DNA of 64,000 nt from NCBI RefSeq assembly GCF_002000125.1, contig NZ_MLHH01000014.1:103864-167863 (forward strand), given 5' to 3'. Shown piece by piece: positions 58,609-64,000 of the stretch; position 1 is the stretch's first letter, and every line of letters starts with the position of its first letter. A program made the position numbers and the translations under genes. The DNA is from Rodentibacter heidelbergensis (GTDB lineage Bacteria > Pseudomonadota > Gammaproteobacteria > Enterobacterales > Pasteurellaceae). The notes under the pieces are model-generated. The model ran no database searches and was not told where the DNA came from. It saw only the letters and a program-made list of their open reading frames with translations.

Positions 58609-59709
58609 ATGCAATTTAGTATTTCTAGAGAAAATCTCTTAAAACCGTTACAACAAGTTTGTGGCGTATTAAGTAGCCGCCCGGCAATTCCTGTGTTGAA
58701 TAATGTGTTACTTCAAATTGAAGATAACCGTTTAACCATTACCGGTACGGATTTAGAAGTGGAGCTTTCTACTCAAACTCAGCTTTCTTCTTCTACAACA
58801 AATGGTCATTTCACCATTCCGGCAAAAAAATTCTTGGATATTTGTCGAACCCTATCTGACGAATTTGAAATTACCGTCACCCTTGAAGAAGATCGTGCCA
58901 TTGTGCAATCAGGCAGAAGTAAATTTAACCTTACTACCATCCCTGCGGAAGATTATCCGAATTTAACGGATTGGCAATCTGAGGTGGATTTTGCGCTGCC
59001 ACAAAATACGCTACGCCGTTTAATTGAGGCGACCCAATTCTCAATGGCAAACCAAGATGCCCGCTATTTTTTAAATGGCATGAAGTTTGAAACAGAAGGT
59101 AATTTACTGCGTACGGTGGCAACAGACGGACATCGTTTGGCGGTTTGTACCATTGAGTTGCCACAAGAGTTGCAAAATCATGCAGTCATTTTGCCACGCA
59201 AAGGGGTGTTGGAACTTAATCGTTTATTGGAAAGCACGGAAGAACCGGCCCGTTTGCAAATTGGTACGAATAATCTTCGTATTCATCTTAACCACATTGT
59301 GTTCACCTCAAAATTAATTGACGGACGTTTTCCGGATTATCGCCGGGTATTACCTCGCAATGCGACAAAAATAGTTGAGGGCAGTTGGGATGCATTAAAA
59401 CAGGCTTTTGTTCGTGCTTCTATTCTTTCCAACGAACGGGTGCGTAGTGTGCGGTTAAATTTAACGGAAAACCAACTCAAAATTACCGCTTCCAACCCGG
59501 AACATGAAGTGGCTGAAGAAATTGTTGATGTAATGTACTCAGGGGAAGAGTTGGAAGTGGGCTTTAATGTAACTTATATTTTAGATGTACTTAATGCACT
59601 CAAATGCCAACAAGTGCGTATTCGCCTAACGGATGCGTCATCCAGTTGTTTAATTGAAAACTGTGAAGATAACAGCAGTGAATATGTGATTATGCCAATG
59701 CGTCTGTAA
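58609..59709 (+). CDS. dnaN: DNA polymerase III beta clamp
   Basis: Sliding clamp of 366 residues with three repeated clamp domains. The N-terminus MQFSISRENLLKPLQQVCGV and the C-terminus YVIMPMRL are both typical. It begins 9 bases after dnaA and ends 1 base before recF, so the three genes form one operon. Confidence 0.97.
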   Translation: MQFSISRENLLKPLQQVCGVLSSRPAIPVLNNVLLQIEDNRLTITGTDLEVELSTQTQLSSSTTNGHFTIPAKKFLDICRTLSDEFEITVTLEEDRAIVQSGRSKFNLTTIPAEDYPNLTDWQSEVDFALPQNTLRRLIEATQFSMANQDARYFLNGMKFETEGNLLRTVATDGHRLAVCTIELPQELQNHAVILPRKGVLELNRLLESTEEPARLQIGTNNLRIHLNHIVFTSKLIDGRFPDYRRVLPRNATKIVEGSWDALKQAFVRASILSNERVRSVRLNLTENQLKITASNPEHEVAEEIVDVMYSGEELEVGFNVTYILDVLNALKCQQVRIRLTDASSSCLIENCEDNSSEYVIMPMRL

Positions 59710-59710
59710 C

Positions 59711-60793
59711 ATGGCTATTTCCCGATTACTTATTGAAAAATTTAGAAATTTAAACGCCGTGGATCTTGAGTTTGATCGCGGCTTTAACTTTTTGGTGGGG
59801 AATAACGGGAGTGGTAAAACCAGTCTTTTAGAAGCCATTTTCTATTTAGGTCATGGGCGCTCTTTTAAAAGTGCGGTCACTAATCGCATCATTTCTTATG
59901 ATGAACCCCATTTTACTTTATTCGGGAATATTCAAGAAAAACAACATCAGTGGTCAATCGGATTACAAAAACTTCGCCAAGGCAACACGCTGGTAAAAAT
60001 TAACGGTGAAGAAGGCAACAAAATTTCCGATCTCGCCCACTTACTCCCTATGCAACTTATCACACCCGAAGGACTAACACTGCTCAACGGCGGGCCGAGT
60101 TATCGCCGAGCATTTTTAGACTGGGGGTTGTTTCATCATCATACTCACTTTCATGCCGCTTGGCGAAATCTAAACCGTCTATTGAAACAACGCAATGCGG
60201 CGTTAACCCAACATCAACCCTATGCAGCTATCAAGGTGTGGGATAGAGAATTAGCCATTCTTGCTCATCAAATTAGTGATTGGCGGGCGGATTATGCGGA
60301 AGCGTTACGACCAAGTATTGAGCAGACTTGTCGCCTTTTTTTACCGGAATTAGATATTGATGTCACTTTCCACCAAGGTTGGGATAAATCGATGGAATAT
60401 GGTGACTTGTTGGCACAAAATTTTGAACGGGATAAAGGTTTAGGTTATACCTTTTCCGGCCCGCAAAAAGCCGATTTTCGTTTTAAAGCCAATGGTCTTC
60501 CCGTTGAAGATGTGCTTTCCCGTGGGCAGCTCAAACTCCTCATGTGTGCTTTACGCCTTGCTCAAGGAGAACATTTAATGAGAGAAAAACAACGCCATTG
60601 TATTTTTTTAATTGATGATTTTGCCTCGGAATTAGACCAATTCAAACGTGCATTACTTGCCGAACGTTTGCAACAAAGCCATTCACAGGTTTTTGTTACA
60701 GCGATCACGCAAGCACAACTCAAAGAAATGCAAGTAAATAGTGGCGCATTGTTTGAAGTCAATGTCGGAGAGATCAGACTTCTTTCATCGTAA
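59711..60793 (+). CDS. recF: Recombination/repair ATPase RecF
   Basis: SMC-like ATPase of 360 residues that loads RecA at gaps. Walker A is VGNNGSGKTSLLEAIFYLG near residue 30, the signature is LSRGQLKLLMCALRLAQ near residue 268 and Walker B is FLIDDFASELD near residue 300. It carries an uptake signal near 59870. Genes downstream of recF differ between Pasteurellaceae; Haemophilus influenzae has the IgA protease gene there. Confidence 0.97.
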   Translation: MAISRLLIEKFRNLNAVDLEFDRGFNFLVGNNGSGKTSLLEAIFYLGHGRSFKSAVTNRIISYDEPHFTLFGNIQEKQHQWSIGLQKLRQGNTLVKINGEEGNKISDLAHLLPMQLITPEGLTLLNGGPSYRRAFLDWGLFHHHTHFHAAWRNLNRLLKQRNAALTQHQPYAAIKVWDRELAILAHQISDWRADYAEALRPSIEQTCRLFLPELDIDVTFHQGWDKSMEYGDLLAQNFERDKGLGYTFSGPQKADFRFKANGLPVEDVLSRGQLKLLMCALRLAQGEHLMREKQRHCIFLIDDFASELDQFKRALLAERLQQSHSQVFVTAITQAQLKEMQVNSGALFEVNVGEIRLLSS

Positions 60794-60975
60794 TATCCCC
60801 TCTTCTTATCTTACTCTTTCTTTTCACATAACAAACTTAATTTATCGTACCAACTGTCAATTCTGTCTTTAAAGCGACATATGGCAGATTTATATTTTTT
60901 TATTTCTCATCCTCCGACCTCTTATTGTGGCTGGTTCAACCTCCCTCTTTCTCCATAAAAAAGTAAAAAGTCAGT

Positions 60976-60984
60976 TGGTATAAT
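60976..60984 (+). promoter_or_regulatory. Extended -10 promoter of manXYZ
   Basis: TGGTATAAT is a perfect TATAAT with the TGn extension; no good -35 is seen. It lies 38 bases before manX. The rest of the 229-base gap after recF has no gene I can support. Confidence 0.7.
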
Positions 60985-61022
60985 CCGCGCCTCAAAATTT
61001 ACTAATTAATAAAGGAGAGCCA

Positions 61023-62006
61023 ATGCGCATTGCTATTATTATCGCTACCCATGGGGTTGCGGCAGAGCAGCTTCTCAAAACGACTGAGATGCTCATTGGT
61101 GAACAAGATGATGTGGCGTTTATTGATTTCGTCCCGGGTGAAAATGCAGAAACCATCATGGGCAAATATCAACAAAAATTAGCCACCGATCTTGCTCACT
61201 GTGATCAGGTTTTATTTCTAGTGGATACTTGGGGCGGCAGTCCCTTTAATGCGGCAAACCGTGTGTCGGAAGGCAAAGAGAATATGGACATCGTGACCGG
61301 TGTGAATGTGCCTATGTTAGTGGAAACCTTTATGGCACGGGATGACAATCCCTCTTTGCAAGAATTGGTTGCCATTGCTCTAGAAACCGGGCGGACAGGC
61401 GTTCGAGCGTTACGTTTTGACGAACCGGAAAAAACACCAGAAAAAACGACCGCACTTACCCCGTCGCCAAAACAGGTTGAACCGCTCGAAGTGGCAAACA
61501 AGGGAACAGAACATTTGACAATTGGCTTAGCCCGAATTGATGACCGTTTAATTCACGGACAAGTGGCGACCCGTTGGACGAAAGAAAGCAAAGTGAGCCG
61601 CATTGTGGTTGTTAATGATGAAGTGGCAAAAGATAGCGTGCGTTCAACTATGCTGAAAAGTGTCGCCCCTCCGGGAGTGAGTGCGCATGTGGTTGATGTG
61701 GAAAAAATGATCCGTGTTTACAACAATGCTGAGTATGCCGGTGAGCGAATGATGTTACTTTTCACCAACCCAACAGATGTGGTGCGTTTAATGGAAGCGG
61801 GTGTGAAGTTCGACTCCATTAACATTGGGGGAATGGCTTATCGTGAAGGTAAAAAAATGATTACCAGTGCTGTTTCTGTGGATGAGAAAGACATAGACGC
61901 ATTTAAGTTACTCGATGCCAACGGGATTGAATTAGATGTGCGTAAAGTTTCAAACGATAGCCGTCAATATATGATGGATTTATTAAAGAAAAATAACTTA
62001 ATTTAA
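61023..62006 (+). CDS. manX: Mannose-family PTS enzyme IIAB
   Basis: Cytoplasmic phosphotransfer protein of 327 residues. The IIA domain (1-135) carries the phospho-histidine H10 in IIATHG. The IIB domain (about 165-327) carries H178 in LARIDDRLIHGQVATRW. The linker between them (about 136-164, rich in Pro, Thr and Lys) contains an uptake signal encoding TTAL. The IIA-IIB order and length match ManX. Substrate is probably mannose, glucose or amino sugars. The ribosome site AAAGGAG lies 6 bases before the ATG. Confidence 0.93.
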   Translation: MRIAIIIATHGVAAEQLLKTTEMLIGEQDDVAFIDFVPGENAETIMGKYQQKLATDLAHCDQVLFLVDTWGGSPFNAANRVSEGKENMDIVTGVNVPMLVETFMARDDNPSLQELVAIALETGRTGVRALRFDEPEKTPEKTTALTPSPKQVEPLEVANKGTEHLTIGLARIDDRLIHGQVATRWTKESKVSRIVVVNDEVAKDSVRSTMLKSVAPPGVSAHVVDVEKMIRVYNNAEYAGERMMLLFTNPTDVVRLMEAGVKFDSINIGGMAYREGKKMITSAVSVDEKDIDAFKLLDANGIELDVRKVSNDSRQYMMDLLKKNNLI

Positions 62007-62010
62007 GGAA

Positions 62011-62817
62011 ATGACCATGGAAATTTCTACTCTACAAATTGTATTTGTTTTCCTTTGTGCCTGTATTTCAGGTATGGGATCGATTCTTGATGAATGGCAA
62101 ACCCACCGCCCTCTCATTGCCTGTACGATGATTGGTTTCGTATTAGGGGATATAAAAACAGGCATTATTGTGGGCGGAACATTAGAGCTCCTGGCTTTAG
62201 GTTGGATGAATATCGGCGCAGCACTTGCGCCGGATGCGGCATTGGCTTCGGTGGTTTCAACCTTATTGGTGATCGTTGGTGGACAAGATATCCCTACGGC
62301 TATTGCCCTTGCCATTCCCTTGGCTGCTGCTGGTCAGGTGCTGACCTATGTAGTGCGTGCGATTACGGTGGGATTCCAACATGCGGCGGATAAAGCGGTG
62401 GAAAGCGGTGATTTGAATAAACTTGACTGGATTCATCGTTCTGCGCTTTTACTCCAGGCCATGCGTATCGCTATTCCCGCATTGATCGTGGCATTAACAG
62501 CGGGAACTGATACCGTTCAAACCATGTTACAAGCGATCCCACCGGTGATTACGATGGGATTAAAAATTGCCGGAGGCTTTATCGCTATTGTGGGTTATGC
62601 CATGGTGATCAATATGATGCGAGCAGGTCATTTGATGCCATTTTTCTACGCAGGTTTTGTTATTGCAGGGTTTACCGATTTCAACCTCGTTGCATTAGGG
62701 GTTTTAGGCGCAGTAATGGCGGTGCTTTATATTCAACTTCACCCGAAATACAACCAAAACAAAAATGCAGTACAAACGGTGGTGAATGATAACCATCTTG
62801 ATAACAGATTAGATTAA
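62011..62817 (+). CDS. manY: Mannose-family PTS enzyme IIC
   Basis: Membrane channel component of 268 residues with many hydrophobic segments of the EII-Sor/Man IIC family. GMGSILDEWQTHRPLIACTMIGFVLGD, here cited as its parts GSILDEWQTHRPL and IGFVLGD, lies near residue 20, and GGTLELLALGWMNIGAALAPD near residue 55 is split as GGTLELLALGW and NIGAALAPD. It starts 4 bases after manX. Confidence 0.94.
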   Translation: MTMEISTLQIVFVFLCACISGMGSILDEWQTHRPLIACTMIGFVLGDIKTGIIVGGTLELLALGWMNIGAALAPDAALASVVSTLLVIVGGQDIPTAIALAIPLAAAGQVLTYVVRAITVGFQHAADKAVESGDLNKLDWIHRSALLLQAMRIAIPALIVALTAGTDTVQTMLQAIPPVITMGLKIAGGFIAIVGYAMVINMMRAGHLMPFFYAGFVIAGFTDFNLVALGVLGAVMAVLYIQLHPKYNQNKNAVQTVVNDNHLDNRLD

Positions 62818-62831
62818 TGTGAGGCAAAATA

Positions 62832-63668
62832 ATGACAACAGAAAGCAAAAAAGTAACACAAGGCGATTTGAATGCGGTTGTCCGCCGTTCTAATTTATTC
62901 CAAGGTTCTTGGAACTTTGAACGTATGCAGGCATTAGGTTTTGCCTACTCGATGACACCGGTGATTAAACGTTTATATCCGGATCCTAATTCACAAGAAC
63001 GTAAAGAAGCGATAAAACGTCATTTGGAATTTTTTAATACCCAACCCTTTGTCGCCGCACCAGTATTAGGGGTGACAATTGCGATGGAAGAAGAGCGTGC
63101 TAATGGTAAAGCCATTGATGATGCGGCAATCAATGGGATTAAAGTGGGGCTGATGGGGCCTTTAGCCGGAGTGGGTGATCCTATTTATTGGGGGACAGCA
63201 CGACCGGTATTTGCAGCGTTGGGGGCGGGGCTTGCATTAAATGGCAGTCTTCTTGGGCCATTACTCTTCTTTGTTCTGTTTAATTTAGTGCGTTTGGCAA
63301 CCCGTTATTTCGGGGTCATTTACGGTTATAAAAAAGGTCTAAACGTCGTGCAAGATATGAGTGGTGGTTTATTACAAAAACTCACCGAAGGCGCTTCTAT
63401 TCTTGGTTTATTTATTATGGGGGCACTGGTCCAAAAATGGACAAGCATTAATGTGCCTCTCACCGTTTCAGTGATAGAAAAACAAGACGGAACGGTGGAA
63501 ACGACCACATTACAAGGTATTTTGGATAGTTTAATGCCGGGGTTATTGCCGTTATTGCTCACTTTCGCCTGTATGTGGTTATTACGCAATCGCATAAATG
63601 CCCTTTGGATTATCATCGGCTTCTTTGCTATTGGCATTTTCGGTGCATGGACGGGGATATTGGCATAA
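62832..63668 (+). CDS. manZ: Mannose-family PTS enzyme IID
   Basis: Membrane component of 278 residues that completes the mannose-type permease. Family features are FQGSWNFERMQALGFAYSM near residue 18 and GLMGPLAGVGDPIYWGTARP near residue 107. A hydrophobic C-terminus follows. The general PTS proteins (HPr, enzyme I) are not in the window and must be encoded elsewhere. Confidence 0.95.
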   Translation: MTTESKKVTQGDLNAVVRRSNLFQGSWNFERMQALGFAYSMTPVIKRLYPDPNSQERKEAIKRHLEFFNTQPFVAAPVLGVTIAMEEERANGKAIDDAAINGIKVGLMGPLAGVGDPIYWGTARPVFAALGAGLALNGSLLGPLLFFVLFNLVRLATRYFGVIYGYKKGLNVVQDMSGGLLQKLTEGASILGLFIMGALVQKWTSINVPLTVSVIEKQDGTVETTTLQGILDSLMPGLLPLLLTFACMWLLRNRINALWIIIGFFAIGIFGAWTGILA

Positions 63669-63700
63669 TAAATTAACACTAACTTTAACTCTAACCCTTT

Positions 63701-63732
63701 ACCGCTTGATAAAAAATCAAGCGGTTTTTTTT
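63701..63732 (+). terminator. Terminator after manZ
   Basis: Ten-base perfect stem ACCGCTTGAT with complement (63701-63710, 63716-63725), loop AAAAA, followed by an eight-base T-run. Confidence 0.93.
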
Positions 63733-63924
63733 GATAATTTATTGGTGAAAATAATTAGGGTTAAATTTTTATAAGATTTTGTTTGGAAAAGGTAGAGTTA
63801 TGTAAATGATTGTAAATAAAGTTTAAAAATTCTAACAAAAATTGGTACACTTCAAAAAAATTGGCTGTGGTTAGACCAATTTATTATAAAAAATCTTGAC
63901 TTTATATATATTTTGGAGTGAAAA
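63733..63924. other. AT-rich gap before the repeat-bearing gene
   Basis: About 190 bases, very AT-rich. A TTGACT at 63896-63901 is too close to the ATG to pair with a normal -10, so the promoter is not clear. The ribosome site GGAGTG is at 63915-63920. No other feature is seen. Confidence 0.5.
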
Positions 63925-64000
63925 ATGGTCAACAGTCAACAGTCAACAGTCAACAGTCAACAGTTAGTCCTTTCTCTTTTTAATCAAAAACTCAAGACAC
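63925..64000 (+). CDS. Start of a probably phase-variable gene (cut by window edge)
   Basis: Open frame of 25 codons from ATG at 63925 to the window end, with GGAGTG at 63915-63920. Codons 2-13 are made of the heptamer GTCAACA repeated five times, giving a peptide rich in Val, Asn, Ser, Gln and Thr, then QLVLSLFNQKLKT. The product cannot be identified from this fragment. At the present repeat number the frame stays open to the edge, so I cannot tell whether the gene is ON or OFF. Confidence 0.6.
   Translation, partial: MVNSQQSTVNSQQLVLSLFNQKLKT
63928..63962 (+). repeat. Five GTCAACA heptamer repeats
   Basis: Five perfect head-to-tail copies of GTCAACA placed directly after an ATG. Because seven is not a multiple of three, gain or loss of one unit shifts the reading frame, the classical basis of phase variation in Haemophilus-type bacteria. 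Confidence 0.92.

Noticed and set aside
63928..63962. Short direct repeats considered as a CRISPR array
   Set aside because: The unit is only 7 bases, with no spacers and an ATG directly in front; a coding repeat is the simpler reading.

Overview
The window is ordinary bacterial chromosome from a gamma-proteobacterium of the family Pasteurellaceae. The strongest sign is the nine-base DNA uptake signal of the Haemophilus influenzae type (AAGTGCGGT or its complement). By eye it occurs roughly 40 times here, often as inverted pairs that double as transcription terminators. Gene order also fits: rpmH-rnpA-yidD-yidC-mnmE next to a divergent dnaA-dnaN-recF, plus srmB/trmN6, rapA-rluA and thrL-thrABC. 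A species cannot be named from the sequence alone.

Layout. Positions 1-15.1 kb hold a complete myo-inositol catabolic island: iolG-iolE-iolD (minus), iolC fused to an aldolase-like DUF2090 domain (plus), an RpiR-type regulator and iolB (minus), iolA, a second Gfo/Idh/MocA dehydrogenase, and a sugar ABC importer (binding protein, double ATPase, permease). A decayed fragment of a second binding protein lies between binding protein and ATPase. A shared palindrome TGAAA-N6-TTTCA lies in both divergent promoter regions, with near copies upstream of the regulator and the importer. In the two divergent regions a CRP-like site sits exactly 20 bp from the palindrome. Positions 15.2-30.7 kb are housekeeping: rnr-rlmB, three identical tRNA-Val genes, a membrane sulfatase-type enzyme, gltX, tRNA-Ala, metY, rapA-rluA, pnuC, trmN6, srmB.

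Positions 30.8-33.9 kb look accessory: a DUF4143 ATPase behind two related palindromes, yjdM, and a compact stress module. The module is an ECF sigma factor, a 61-residue soluble zinc anti-sigma factor, and a divergently transcribed secreted methionine-rich repeat protein with an ECF-type promoter. I read it as a candidate oxidant (hypochlorite) or metal defence system of the MrpX kind.

Positions 33.9-47.4 kb carry prfC, purC (PurR operator), argG (two ARG boxes), yggS, the threonine operon with a complete attenuator and leader peptide, thrC, a phosphopantetheinyl transferase, hflKC and a tRNA Gly-Leu-Lys cluster. Positions 47.5-56.9 kb are a minus-strand block (ppiD-hinT-ycfL-nagZ-rlmC; mnmE-mntP; rpmH-rnpA-yidD-yidC). 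Positions 57.2-60.8 kb are dnaA-dnaN-recF. They are followed by a mannose-family PTS operon (manXYZ) and, at the right edge, the start of a gene with five GTCAACA heptamers directly after its ATG, which is probably phase-variable. No CRISPR array, insertion sequence, prophage or oriC was found.
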